A DNA stretch of 64,000 bases from JBDHHQ01 sp039586035 (GTDB lineage Bacteria; Gemmatimonadota; Gemmatimonadetes; Longimicrobiales; Gaopeijiaceae): NCBI GenBank assembly GCA_039586035.1, contig JBDHLD010000004.1:146684-210683 (forward strand), written 5' to 3'. The notes under the pieces are model-generated. The model saw only the letters and a list, made by a program, of their open reading frames with translations. It did no database searches and had not been told where the DNA came from. Shown here piece after piece: positions 15,374 through 25,758 of this stretch (its first letter is position 1; the number at the start of each line of letters is the position of its first letter). The position numbers were made by a program, and so were the translations under genes.

Positions 15374-16762
15374 ATGTGGATGGAGCTCACCGCAGACGAA
15401 CTCTGGTCTCGCATCCTCGACGCCGCCAGGTCCAGGCTCCCGGAACAGGGATTTCAAACCTGGGTCGCCGGCGCGACCGTGCTCGGCCTTTCTGGGGACG
15501 AGCTGTTGTTGGAGGCGCCCAGTGAATTCCATGTCCAATGGCTCGAGGACAAATACGGCGACACTCTGGCTGATGTAGCCCGCCAGGTCGTCGGACGGCC
15601 CGTGCGGATCTCGGCGCGGGCCCGCTCGGGCGGCCCCACGACCGTCCCTACCGTGGAGCTCACTCCGCCGTCCTCGATTCTCGAAGCGCACCAAGGATCC
15701 GTGGATCCGTCGCCGCGGACGCTGCAGCACAGGCCCCTGAACGAGCGCTACACCTTCGACCGGTTCGTCGTGGGAACGGGCAATCAGCTGGCCGTGGCCG
15801 GCGCTCGGGCCGTGGCGGAGCGGCCGGCCCGTCTCTACAACCCACTGTTCCTCTACGGCGGAGTGGGGCTCGGCAAGACCCATCTGATGCACGCCATCGG
15901 CAATCACATCGTCGAGAATCACCACGCCACCGCGGTGGCATACGTGCCTTCCGAGCAGTTCACGAACGAGCTCGTGACCGCGATCCAGGAAGGCAAGACG
16001 GCAGATTTCCGGCGCCGATACCGTCAGATGGACCTCCTCCTCGTGGACGACGTGCACTTCCTCGAAGGAAAGGAGCGCACCCAGGAGGAGTTTTTCCATA
16101 CGTTCAACGCCCTGCATGACGCGCACCGCCAGATCGTTCTCACGAGCGACCGGCCACCCAAGGACATCCCCGGGCTCGAAGAGCGCCTCGTGTCGCGCTT
16201 CGAGTGGGGCCTGGTGGCCGACGTGAAGCCACCGGACTACGAGACCCGCATCGCGATTCTCCGCAAGAAGGCCGGGGACGACGGATTGGTGCTGGACGAG
16301 GACGTCATCGACTTCATCGCCCGGTCGTGCACGTCCTCGGTCCGGGAGCTCGAAGGCGCGGTCATCAAGCTTCTCGCCTACTCCTCGCTGAAGAACGAGG
16401 AGATCACCCTGGAGCTCGCGCGGACATCCATTCGCGCGGTGCTGAAGCGTGGTGAGCCCGGCGGACCACCACTCACTCCAGAGCTCATTCGAGAAGCGAC
16501 GGCCGAGAGGTGGGGCGTCGATCCCACGGCCCTGACATCGAAGCGCCGGACCAAGGACTTGACGGTACCCCGGCAGGTCGCCATGTACCTGATCAAGGAG
16601 ATCCTGGGGACGCCTCTGGTGCAGATCGGCAGACACTTCGGCGGTCGGGATCACTCCACGGTCCACCACTCCATCCAGAAGGTCGAGAAGCAACTGGAGA
16701 CGGATGACGACTTCCGTCTCCGGGTGGAGGCGGTAGCTGCCACCCTACGCGAGGGCGTGTAG
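15374..16762 (+). CDS. dnaA: Chromosomal replication initiator protein DnaA
   Basis: This 462-residue initiator binds DnaA boxes at oriC and opens the origin in its ATP form. Domain I (about 1-80, ELWSRILDAARSRLPEQGFQTWV), a short domain II, AAA+ domain III with Walker A GGVGLGKT (162-169) and Walker B LLLVDDVHFL, and domain IV with the DNA-binding signature GGRDHSTVHHSIQKVE are all intact. Two in-frame ATGs (15374 and 15380) are possible starts. It is divergent from rpmH and followed by dnaN. Confidence 0.98.
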   Translation: MWMELTADELWSRILDAARSRLPEQGFQTWVAGATVLGLSGDELLLEAPSEFHVQWLEDKYGDTLADVARQVVGRPVRISARARSGGPTTVPTVELTPPSSILEAHQGSVDPSPRTLQHRPLNERYTFDRFVVGTGNQLAVAGARAVAERPARLYNPLFLYGGVGLGKTHLMHAIGNHIVENHHATAVAYVPSEQFTNELVTAIQEGKTADFRRRYRQMDLLLVDDVHFLEGKERTQEEFFHTFNALHDAHRQIVLTSDRPPKDIPGLEERLVSRFEWGLVADVKPPDYETRIAILRKKAGDDGLVLDEDVIDFIARSCTSSVRELEGAVIKLLAYSSLKNEEITLELARTSIRAVLKRGEPGGPPLTPELIREATAERWGVDPTALTSKRRTKDLTVPRQVAMYLIKEILGTPLVQIGRHFGGRDHSTVHHSIQKVEKQLETDDDFRLRVEAVAATLREGV

Positions 16763-17027
16763 AATCGTGTCGAGAGGATGTGGAAACACGGTGGATTACC
16801 CACAGAGCCCGGGTGGACTGTTCACGTTTGGAGGGTTTTCAACCGTCCTTCCACGGAGGACCTTTAGAGGCTTCAGGCTGTGAATACAGGGCTTTCGACC
16901 CAGGAGAGCATGGCGTTCCACGATTCCACAGGCTCTACTACGACTATGTTTATTTACCTATACCGATCATGAAGAAGCATTCGTTGTGGAAACCGCCCGC
17001 GGCGACCCCGACACGAGTGGAGGCCCG
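16763..17027. other. Candidate replication origin (oriC) between dnaA and dnaN
   Basis: This 265-bp non-coding gap has several sequences like the DnaA box TTATCCACA: TTACCCACA at 16796-16804 (8 of 9), TGTGAATAC at 16879-16887 (8 of 9 on the minus strand, using TTATNCACA), and TGTGGAAAC at 16779-16787 and 16985-16993 (7 of 9). A stretch at 16945-16964 (TATGTTTATTTACCTATACC) is much more AT-rich than its surroundings and could be the unwinding element. The location between dnaA and dnaN and the switch in coding strand near here support origin function. Confidence 0.75.
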
Positions 17028-18143
17028 ATGAATTTCACGATCACTCGGCAGAATCTGCACGAGGGTCTCGCGGCCGTTTCGGCCAGCATTCCGACCAAGA
17101 CTACGCTTCCGGTTCTCTCGAACATCCTGTTGGAGGCGGCCGAGGACGGAGTCTGGATGAGCGGCACGGATCTCGATGTTGCCGTCCGGGTGAAAGTGCC
17201 CGCCGACGTGACGGAGCAGGGGAACATCACGGCGCCTGGCAAGAAGCTCCAGGAGATAGCCCGGGAGCTTCCCGATCAACCGGTGGCGGTCGCGACCCGG
17301 GGTGACCAGATCGAGCTCAACTGTGGTCACAGCCGTTTCAAGCTCAACGGTCTGCCTTCCGAAGAGTTTCCGACCCTCCCGGACGTTTCTTTTGACGGAG
17401 GATGGAAGGTTGCCGGCTCGGACCTCCAGTCCCTCATCCACCACACGTCCTTCGCGGTCTCTACCGAGGAGAGCCGCCCCATCCTGAACGGCGTCCTCTG
17501 GGAGCTCCGTGACGGGAGCATGCGGATGGTGGCGACGAACGGGCACCGGCTGGCACGAATGGGCGTACCCGCTTCTTCGTCTGGTGCCCCGAGCGCCGAC
17601 TTCATCGTGCCACCCGCTGCGCTCCAGCAGGTCCAGCGGCTGTTCAAGGGCGCGGATGAGCTGGAGGTGGCGCAGAACGGCAATCATCTCGGCTTCCGCT
17701 CCGGGGATACTCAGGTCTACACCCGGCTCATCGAGGGCGCCTATCCCAACTACGAACAGGTCATCCCGAAGGACAACGACCGATTCGCCATCGTGGAGAA
17801 GAAGACCCTCGCATCGGCTGTCCGCCGAATGGCGGTCGTGGCGAGTGACCAAACCCACCGGATCCGCCTGCAGTTTCAGCCGGACCGCGTCTCACTCAGC
17901 GTTCTGACGCCAGATCTGGGAGAGGCCCAGGACGAGCTGGAGCTCAGCTTCGAGGGCGAGGAGCTCGAAATCGGCTTCAACGCGAATTACCTGCTCGAAG
18001 TCCTCCGGTACATGCCCACGGACGAGGTAAAGCTGACGTTCAAGGCACCCGAACGGGCGGCCACGCTCGAGCCGGTCGTAGCCGAGGATACCGAGAGTCC
18101 GGACTACTTGTGTCTCGTCATGCCTCTACGGCTGTTGGACTGA
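17028..18143 (+). CDS. dnaN: DNA polymerase III beta subunit (sliding clamp)
   Basis: This 371-residue protein is the replication clamp. It begins MNFTITRQNLHEGLAAVSASIPTK and shows the three repeated clamp domains, including TTLPVLSNILLEA in the first and the typical C-terminal YLCLVMPLRL ending. The ATG at 17028 is chosen because it gives the standard N-terminus; an in-frame ATG at 16986 would add 14 residues inside the oriC candidate. recF does not follow; pyrE on the opposite strand does. Confidence 0.97.
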   Translation: MNFTITRQNLHEGLAAVSASIPTKTTLPVLSNILLEAAEDGVWMSGTDLDVAVRVKVPADVTEQGNITAPGKKLQEIARELPDQPVAVATRGDQIELNCGHSRFKLNGLPSEEFPTLPDVSFDGGWKVAGSDLQSLIHHTSFAVSTEESRPILNGVLWELRDGSMRMVATNGHRLARMGVPASSSGAPSADFIVPPAALQQVQRLFKGADELEVAQNGNHLGFRSGDTQVYTRLIEGAYPNYEQVIPKDNDRFAIVEKKTLASAVRRMAVVASDQTHRIRLQFQPDRVSLSVLTPDLGEAQDELELSFEGEELEIGFNANYLLEVLRYMPTDEVKLTFKAPERAATLEPVVAEDTESPDYLCLVMPLRLLD

Positions 18144-18259
18144 TCGGGGAAGTCCGCGCCGCGGCGTTGCTTCTCGGCTCCGGAGCTGGGGGCAGGAGCC
18201 CGTGGTGGCCATCCGTAGAAGCGGCAGAAGCCGCTCACGAATGGCGGTGGCGCGCGGCC

Positions 18260-18826
18260 TTAGTCGGCCACGCCCCTCGCGACCTCGAGTAGCTCCGCGG
18301 CGGTGAAGATGGCGTGAATCGCGTACCCCTCACCCTCGATTCGCTCCCGAGCGCCTTCTCCCCGGTCCACGAGTGCCAGGATCCCCGCCACGGTAGCGCC
18401 GTGAGCCTCGATGGCCCGGACGGCCTGCAGGGCGCTGTTCCCCGACGTGAGCGAGTCCTCCATGACCACCACGCGGGCGTGGGAGGGTAACCCGCCCTCG
18501 ATCCGCTGTCCCGTTCCGTGGCCCTTGGGCGTCTTTCTCACTGAGAAGGCGTCGAGTGGGGCCCCTTCTATCCAGCTCCGGTGGGCGAGCGCGTAGGCGA
18601 GTGGGTCGGCACCCATGGTTAGCCCACCTGCGTGGGTGGCGCTCCAGTCCAGGCCCTGAAGAGCCTCCCAGCACGCCAGGCCACAGAGGAACTGACCCTC
18701 GGCCGACATGGTAGTGCAGCGGGCGTCGACGTAGTACGACGAACGCACGCCGCTGGCGAGTGTAAAAGTGCCCAATCGTATGGAGCGCTCCACGAGGAGC
18801 AGCTTGAGGCGTTCGTGGTTCGGCAT
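18260..18826 (-). CDS. pyrE: Orotate phosphoribosyltransferase
   Basis: This 188-residue enzyme makes OMP from orotate and PRPP in pyrimidine synthesis. It has the family N-terminal GTFTLASGVRSSYYVDAR segment, the flexible-loop VRKTPKGHGTGQRIEG (95-110) and the PRPP-binding VVVMEDSLTSGNSA (119-132; the usual form is VVVEDVITTGGS). The ATG at 18826 gives a standard length. It converges with dnaN and is divergent from the lipoprotein at 18902, 75 bp away. Confidence 0.9.
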   Translation of the reverse strand: MPNHERLKLLLVERSIRLGTFTLASGVRSSYYVDARCTTMSAEGQFLCGLACWEALQGLDWSATHAGGLTMGADPLAYALAHRSWIEGAPLDAFSVRKTPKGHGTGQRIEGGLPSHARVVVMEDSLTSGNSALQAVRAIEAHGATVAGILALVDRGEGARERIEGEGYAIHAIFTAAELLEVARGVAD

Positions 18827-18901
18827 GCGCGCACAGTGCCGACTGGCCTCGAGAGACGTCAAGGCGGAGACCCGATTCGGGTGATCCGCAGACCGGAGTC
18901 C

Positions 18902-19957
18902 ATGACCGAGCGATTCGAGAGACGCGGACTCGCCGGAAGCCGGCAAGGTGCAGGCCCCAGAATCCGGAGCAGGCTGTCGCTGCTGGCGGTTACGGGCGTT
19001 CTGACCCTGACGGGCTGTGGGGAGAATGGCACTACCGAGCTGGACAACTTCCGCTTCGGACAGGTGGGAGAAATCCGCATTCAGGTGGTCACGCCGCTGG
19101 CGGGGCTCAACGGGCTCATGGGAGAGCTCCAACAGTCCTTGACCTGGAACTCCGAGGGTCCCTGGCAACTCTTCGAGTCCATCTCGTACCGAGGCCTTCT
19201 CGGTGACGCGCAGCTCAAGAGCGGCACCGGAGACCCCGGGGCCTATGCCGAGCTGATCATCCAGCTGAACGACACTCCAGGCCTCCAGCTCTTCGTCACA
19301 GAGCTCGATCCGGACCTCGATCCGATCTGCGAGGGCGGAGACGGTCGCATCTCCTTCGTCGTGCGGGACAATCTGCGCAACGAGGAATCCCGCTGGATGC
19401 GTTGCACGTCGGAAACGCTCGAGAAGCTGTCGGAGGCTACGGCGGGACCGGACGCCGCCGCCGCGAGGTTGATCACTGCCAGTCGGCGAGCCCGGGACCA
19501 GACGCTGGGGCCGTCCGCCACATATACCTATTCGGGTAGCGTGCCCTTCGGGACACTCGACAGAGGCGAAGTGTCTCAGGTGCCCCTCGAGCTACCCATC
19601 GTGTTTCTCGGGCAGCCGGGTCCGGGGGGAGACACTCTGCCACCCGCGGGCTGGGAGCGATTCTGGAAGGATCACACCGGGACCGAGGATCCGCCTCCCG
19701 AGGTCGCCTGGAGCGAGGATATGGTGGTGGTGGCGGCGGTGGGCGTCCGTCAGGAGGCTGGCGACAGCGTGGAGGTTCACCGCATCCTACAAGTGGAGAG
19801 CGGCACCATCGTGGAGCTCCACGAGCGCGTGCCCGGCGACTTCTGTTCACCGGCTTTCCAGATTCACACACCGTTTCACATCGTCGTCGCCCCGCTGACG
19901 CCGCCGAACTACCAGTTCGGCGAGGTCAAGGTGGAGCGCGTGCCGTGCGGGGCATAG
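18902..19957 (+). CDS. Lipoprotein with C-terminal PrcB-like domain
   Basis: This 351-residue protein has a long basic n-region, a hydrophobic segment and lipobox LTGC (C39). The middle part is acidic and unassigned (GEIRIQVVTPLAGLNGLMGELQQSL, then a region with two cysteine-containing motifs). The last 110 residues (SEDMVVVAAVGVRQEAGDSVEV, then TPFHIVVAPL) resemble the PrcB C-terminal domain of spirochaete protease-complex proteins; I am moderately sure of that. It is 19 nt upstream of the histidine kinase and likely starts the five-gene operon, so it may be the envelope-side sensor or a target of the two-component system. Confidence 0.7.
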   Translation: MTERFERRGLAGSRQGAGPRIRSRLSLLAVTGVLTLTGCGENGTTELDNFRFGQVGEIRIQVVTPLAGLNGLMGELQQSLTWNSEGPWQLFESISYRGLLGDAQLKSGTGDPGAYAELIIQLNDTPGLQLFVTELDPDLDPICEGGDGRISFVVRDNLRNEESRWMRCTSETLEKLSEATAGPDAAAARLITASRRARDQTLGPSATYTYSGSVPFGTLDRGEVSQVPLELPIVFLGQPGPGGDTLPPAGWERFWKDHTGTEDPPPEVAWSEDMVVVAAVGVRQEAGDSVEVHRILQVESGTIVELHERVPGDFCSPAFQIHTPFHIVVAPLTPPNYQFGEVKVERVPCGA

Positions 19958-19976
19958 CGCCGGAGATCCGCTCCGC

Positions 19977-21416
19977 ATGACGCTTCGGAGGCAGTTCCTC
20001 GCGGTCTTCGTCACCTTCGCCGTGGTGATGGCGGTGGCGGGAGGCTGGGCGGCGTGGCGGGTGACCTCCGGAGCACTGGAGCGGGAGATGGACACCCGCC
20101 TCCGTGCGGTGGCGGGCGCCTTCGCCGGAGGCGCGCTCCAAGCGCAGTACGTCCTCTCCATCCGGCCGGGCGACGAGGGAAACGACGAGTCGCCGTGGTG
20201 GCCCACGTATCAGCGTCTGGTCTACCTCGCGCCCTGGGTCGACGCCGCATACCTCTTCCGCAGCGACCGCACATTGCTCGTGTCCACCGAAGGCGAAAGC
20301 CTGCGGGTAGGGTCTCGGCTTCGGTGGCTCGACGCCCACCGCGAGGTGTTGGACCAGGCGTGGCGCGTCGGCAGCGCCACGAGCCCTCTATTCGAAGGCG
20401 AAGACGGTCGACCTTACAAGTACGGGTTCCTGCGAATCGAAAACGCGGACGTGATGCTCGGGGTGTTGGTGCAGGCAGACTTCCTGCAGCCCCTCGAGCG
20501 CCTGCGCCAGACCCTGCTGATCGGCACCTTGCTCGCCGTCCTCGCAGCGGTGGTCCTGGCTGGCGTGCTCGCTGGAACGGTTGCGCGCCCGCTGGAGCGG
20601 CTGAGCCGCGTCGCGCTCCGGATTCAGCGCGGACACATGAAGCAGCCCGTCGGGAAAGAGAAGGGCTATGAGCTGGGGAGGCTGGCGAGAGCCATGGAGC
20701 GGATGCGGCGTGGGGTCGTCCGCCGGGACGAGCAGTTGCGTCTGATGCTCGCCCAGGTGGCGCACGAGATCCGGAATCCGCTCGGGGGGCTGGAGCTGTT
20801 CACCTCTGCCGCCGAGGAGGCGGAGGATGAGGCCGAGCGTCGTCGTTTGCTGAAACGGGTCAGGGCCGAGATCAGGGACTTGAACGAGATCATCGATGAT
20901 TTCTTGACATTCGCCCGGCCGCTCAGGCCCGGTCCGGAGCTCCACGACATCAAGGGTGTGGTGGAGCAGGCCGCTGAGCTGGTCTCAATGGAGCTCGAGC
21001 GGAGAGGCGGTGTCTTGCAGCTGGACCTTCCGAGGGAGCCTTTACTGGCTAGGGCGGATCCGGAACACGTGAAGCGGGTCGTCCTGAATCTGGTCAGGAA
21101 CGCTGCTGAAGCCGGTGACCGGGTACAGGTGGAAGCGCTGTGGCGGAACGGCGAGGTGGTCGTCGCGGTGCGGGATGACGGCCCTGGAGTGCCGTCGGAG
21201 CTCAGGGAGCGGATCTTCGAGCCATTCGTGAGCCAGAAGGAAAAGGGGGCGGGGTTGGGACTGGCCATCGTGGAGAGGGTGACACGAGCCAACGGGGGCC
21301 GCGTCGAGCTCATGTCGCCGGAACAGACCGAAGCTGGGTGGGGGGCAGAGTTTCGCGTATATTTCACCGGCTCGGAAGAGCTTCCGATTCCGGAGGCCGC
21401 CACGGCGTCCGTTTGA
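19977..21416 (+). CDS. Membrane sensor histidine kinase
   Basis: This 479-residue kinase has transmembrane helix 1 (about 7-28), a periplasmic sensor of about 150 residues, transmembrane helix 2 (about 178-200), a HAMP linker, the phospho-acceptor box HEIRNPLGG (H263), an N box (N375 in LNLVRNAAEAG), G1 DDGPG (400-404) and G2 GAGLGLA (424-430). All catalytic elements are intact. The sensor region has no recognised ligand motif; signal is unknown. It is 84 bp upstream of its cognate NtrC-type regulator. Confidence 0.92.
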   Translation: MTLRRQFLAVFVTFAVVMAVAGGWAAWRVTSGALEREMDTRLRAVAGAFAGGALQAQYVLSIRPGDEGNDESPWWPTYQRLVYLAPWVDAAYLFRSDRTLLVSTEGESLRVGSRLRWLDAHREVLDQAWRVGSATSPLFEGEDGRPYKYGFLRIENADVMLGVLVQADFLQPLERLRQTLLIGTLLAVLAAVVLAGVLAGTVARPLERLSRVALRIQRGHMKQPVGKEKGYELGRLARAMERMRRGVVRRDEQLRLMLAQVAHEIRNPLGGLELFTSAAEEAEDEAERRRLLKRVRAEIRDLNEIIDDFLTFARPLRPGPELHDIKGVVEQAAELVSMELERRGGVLQLDLPREPLLARADPEHVKRVVLNLVRNAAEAGDRVQVEALWRNGEVVVAVRDDGPGVPSELRERIFEPFVSQKEKGAGLGLAIVERVTRANGGRVELMSPEQTEAGWGAEFRVYFTGSEELPIPEAATASV

Positions 21417-21500
21417 AGGAGCGCCGGGGTTCGACTGGCCGGCCATCACGCCGCCGGTGAAGCCGTATCCCGACTCATTTCTGGAGGTTGGCGGGTCCGC

Positions 21501-22904
<1,404 letters not shown>

Positions 22905-22905
22905 C

Positions 22906-23865
22906 ATGACGCGCAGGACCTTCACGACTTTCCTCTCGGCCACTCGCCTGCTGGTGGGGCTGACGGTGCTTGCGCCGGCAGCCTCACAGGCGATCCTGGC
23001 CCAGGAGTCCGACGTGGAGGTCCGTCTTCGGAGCGCCGAGCTCGAGTACACCACCGCGAGCAGCGAGTGGGAGTCGGCAACAGCGGCCTTTCGCGCCGCC
23101 GAGGCGCGGTGGCAGCGCGCCCTCGACGAGGTCAACGCGGCCGAGGCGAGCGGTGACGAGGATGCGTACAAGCTCGCGCTGGCGAGATTCCACACGCAGG
23201 CCATTCAACTGGAGACACAGGAGGCACGAGAGCGAGAGACCGCGGGGCGCATGTCGGACACGCGGGGCGACCTGATGGCCGTGCTGGCGGAATCGCGCGA
23301 CGAGCTGTACCGGGATGCGCTGGATGCCGATAACCCTGAAGAGACGAGGGAGTTGGCGGCATTGTACCAGGACCGGGACAATCGGTACCGGGAGCTCGAG
23401 CGGGAGGGCGCACCACCCGGCCGGATTCAGCCGGTCACCCTACCGGAGGTCACCTTCGATCCCCGCGACGGTCCGGACGAGATCGAGGGAAAGATACGGC
23501 TTCTGGAGCTCCGAATCCGCCAGATCGAGGTGCAGGTCACGGCCATCGACGAGCGCATCGGGGCTTTGGAGAAACGGCAACGCCAGGAGCGGGACCTGCA
23601 GAGCCTCATTACCGGAGTGGAGCGCTTCGACGACGCCTTCGTGCCCGTGACGTCACCTGATCCACTGACGGACATGACCGACACAGGGGCTGCGGGAGCA
23701 GCGCTACCCAGCGACTCCACGGTCGTGACTCTGGACGAAATGTCGTTGCAGCAACAGATTGAAGGGTTACAGCTATTGCGGGAACAGATGTTTGCCCGCA
23801 AGCAGCATCTGGAGGGTCGGACCGAGGGGTTCCGGCAGCGCCTGTTGAGGATGACCACGTCATGA
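22906..23865 (+). CDS. Secreted coiled-coil protein, unknown
   Basis: This 319-residue protein has a signal peptide (about residues 1-32, ending AILAQ) and long heptad-rich helices (about 35-155 and 190-240, and again near 280-310), separated by a proline-containing linker. No enzyme motifs are visible. It starts 1 nt after the response regulator stop and overlaps the next gene by 4 nt, so it is part of the operon. A periplasmic scaffold or tether linking the inner and outer membranes is possible, but that is only inference. Confidence 0.75.
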   Translation: MTRRTFTTFLSATRLLVGLTVLAPAASQAILAQESDVEVRLRSAELEYTTASSEWESATAAFRAAEARWQRALDEVNAAEASGDEDAYKLALARFHTQAIQLETQEARERETAGRMSDTRGDLMAVLAESRDELYRDALDADNPEETRELAALYQDRDNRYRELEREGAPPGRIQPVTLPEVTFDPRDGPDEIEGKIRLLELRIRQIEVQVTAIDERIGALEKRQRQERDLQSLITGVERFDDAFVPVTSPDPLTDMTDTGAAGAALPSDSTVVTLDEMSLQQQIEGLQLLREQMFARKQHLEGRTEGFRQRLLRMTTS

Positions 23866-24980
23866 AGACAACCACGGTAGCCATGCTGACGATCGCGCTC
23901 GTCGCGGTCGCGGTGCGGCCGAGTGGCGCCCAGGTCACCGTGCGCGACCTGGAGGTCACGGCCGGCGCTGCCGTAGAGGGGTACCGGGGCAACATGTCCT
24001 CCGTGACCCTCCCGGTGGTGGACTCGACGGACCGGGCCTCCGCAGCCGTCGCGGAGTTCGGGACGCGTGGTCGGCTGCTCTTCCTCAACACCCCGGTGCG
24101 GGGCTTCCGCATCGACTTCGACGGCGGCATCCGGCAGTTCGCCGCGTCGGGCTTCGAGCTCTCCGACTACGCTCCCCGGGAGGTCGTGGGCCGACTGGAC
24201 GGGGTGTATCGACAGAGCCTCGGTTCGCTGGGGACGCTGACGGCTGCTTTTGGCTACAAGGGCCGTAGCGTGGTCGATCGCCCGCCCATGCCGCTGTTCA
24301 TCCAGCCGGGATACGGGGCGGCCAGTGGAGCCCTGTGGCTGCGGTTCGCGGAGTTCCGGGGCATCAAGCTGGACAGCGAGTTGATGGCCGAGTGGGCGGA
24401 CTACGGGGCCCACGCCCTGTTTCCCCAGCTCGACCTGCTGGATAACCGGTCCACCAGGCTCGAGGTGGGCGGCACCTGGGGACGGGAGTGGCAGGTGCGC
24501 TTCTACAGCGCCGTCCGCTTGACCGATTTCCAGCGCCAGGGGACGAACCTGCCGGCGGACCCGTTCCGTCGCGACCGGATGATCGAGGCCGGAGCGACAT
24601 GGACGCTTCACGTCCCGGTGGTCGTGCAGCTGGGCGTTTCCGGCATCTTCAACCGCTCGAACTCGGCCAGGCCGGAGTACGACGCCATTCGGTTTCGGGG
24701 AAACCTGGTCGTTCCTCTCCCGTACGACCTGAACGGCACGCTCTACACCTCCCTCACCGGGAAGAACTACAAGCACGACTTCGAGTTCATCCGGCTGGTT
24801 CCGGGAGAGGAGGCCGACAACGGCTCGGTAGCCTACATCGGCCTGCACAGAGCGATCACACCCACCCTGAACGGCCAGGTACGGTTTGGTTGGACTCGGG
24901 CCGAGACCGACGTCGGCGGTGCCTTCTACGAGCGGTACGGCCTCAGCTTCTTCCTCAGCTTCCGACCGTCTCTGCAGTAG
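23862..24980 (+). CDS. Outer-membrane beta-barrel-like protein, unknown
   Basis: This 372-residue protein has a signal peptide (MKTTTVAMLTIALVAVAVRPSG, then AQ) and a mature part made of alternating hydrophobic strands with glycine/aromatic turns, ending in FFLSFRPSLQ. Strands such as GGIRQFAASGFEL, VRFYSAVRLTDF and GQVRFGWTRAETDVG suggest a barrel. Its start overlaps the preceding coiled-coil gene (ATGA). The last 26 nt overlap the end of the convergent phosphopantetheinyl transferase gene. No family is recognised. Confidence 0.72.
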   Translation: MKTTTVAMLTIALVAVAVRPSGAQVTVRDLEVTAGAAVEGYRGNMSSVTLPVVDSTDRASAAVAEFGTRGRLLFLNTPVRGFRIDFDGGIRQFAASGFELSDYAPREVVGRLDGVYRQSLGSLGTLTAAFGYKGRSVVDRPPMPLFIQPGYGAASGALWLRFAEFRGIKLDSELMAEWADYGAHALFPQLDLLDNRSTRLEVGGTWGREWQVRFYSAVRLTDFQRQGTNLPADPFRRDRMIEAGATWTLHVPVVVQLGVSGIFNRSNSARPEYDAIRFRGNLVVPLPYDLNGTLYTSLTGKNYKHDFEFIRLVPGEEADNGSVAYIGLHRAITPTLNGQVRFGWTRAETDVGGAFYERYGLSFFLSFRPSLQ

Positions 24981-25695
24981 GCAGCGCGGCGGCCCATGCT
25001 ACCAGGGCGCCGTCGTGAGATAGACTCACGTCCATGGCGTCAGCTCTACCGCGTACGATCAGTCGAGGCGGCGTACGTCCCGTCGAGCCACCTTCACACA
25101 CGATCTCCACGCCTTCAACGTCGACGCCGAGTCCCCTCGCCACATGCTCTCGCGCTCCGATGCGCACCGCCGCCGAGGGCAAGCTGTGGATCGCCCTGCG
25201 CTCCCGGTCGGTGAACCGAGCCTTCAGCACGTCGTCCAGGTCGGCCGATACCGAATCCTCGAGCACTCCGCCGACGGTATCGACCGCCATGATCACCGAG
25301 GGCGGGAGAGAAGAGGGCGGGGTGCCGACCATTCCCCCGTTCCAGGCCAGCACATGGATCCACCCGGGCCGGATTTGGGCAACGAAGGGCACCTTCAGGT
25401 CTCCGTACGACACGTGGCCGACCACGCGGGGACGGGGGGTGTTGGGCACGTCGACCACGAACCTCGCGTGAGCGAAGGCGGGCGGTGAGCCCAGGATCTT
25501 GGACACGACCTTGAAGCCGGCCTCCTTGGACGCCCAAAGGAGCCACAACGTCCGGTCGGGCGCGTCCGCCTCACGGATCAGCGCGGCCTCCAACCGAGAG
25601 AAGACGCGGTCGACGAAGCGTCTGTCCCGCGCTTTCCCGTGGCATCGCGCATTCGTGAGGTCCACGATGTCGTTTCCGACCAGAATGGGCTGCAT
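24955..25695 (-). CDS. 4'-phosphopantetheinyl transferase-like protein
   Basis: This 246-residue protein has the conserved N-terminal GNDIVDL (residues 7-13) and the WASKEAGFKVVSK motif (W54, K57, E58, K62), the metal/CoA-binding elements of AcpS/Sfp-type transferases, and a C-terminal SLSHDG segment typical of the family. It would transfer phosphopantetheine from CoA to a carrier-protein serine. No carrier protein or synthase is nearby, so its target is unknown. The ATG at 25695 gives the motif at the start; upstream sequence is antisense to the prolyl oligopeptidase. Its 3' end overlaps the barrel gene by 26 nt. Confidence 0.8.
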   Translation of the reverse strand: MQPILVGNDIVDLTNARCHGKARDRRFVDRVFSRLEAALIREADAPDRTLWLLWASKEAGFKVVSKILGSPPAFAHARFVVDVPNTPRPRVVGHVSYGDLKVPFVAQIRPGWIHVLAWNGGMVGTPPSSLPPSVIMAVDTVGGVLEDSVSADLDDVLKARFTDRERRAIHSLPSAAVRIGAREHVARGLGVDVEGVEIVCEGGSTGRTPPRLIVRGRADAMDVSLSHDGALVAWAAALPTAETVGS

Positions 25696-25758
25696 GGACT
25701 TCAGGGTATTGCGACGCGGGCGGGTTAACAATCGACTCAAGGCGCGGTAGCATCCGGG

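Noticed and set aside
14513..16693. A 726-residue open frame on the minus strand across dnaA
   Set aside because: Only its last 127 codons are rnpA. The rest is antisense to dnaA and has low-complexity, proline/arginine-rich composition typical of high-GC shadow frames.
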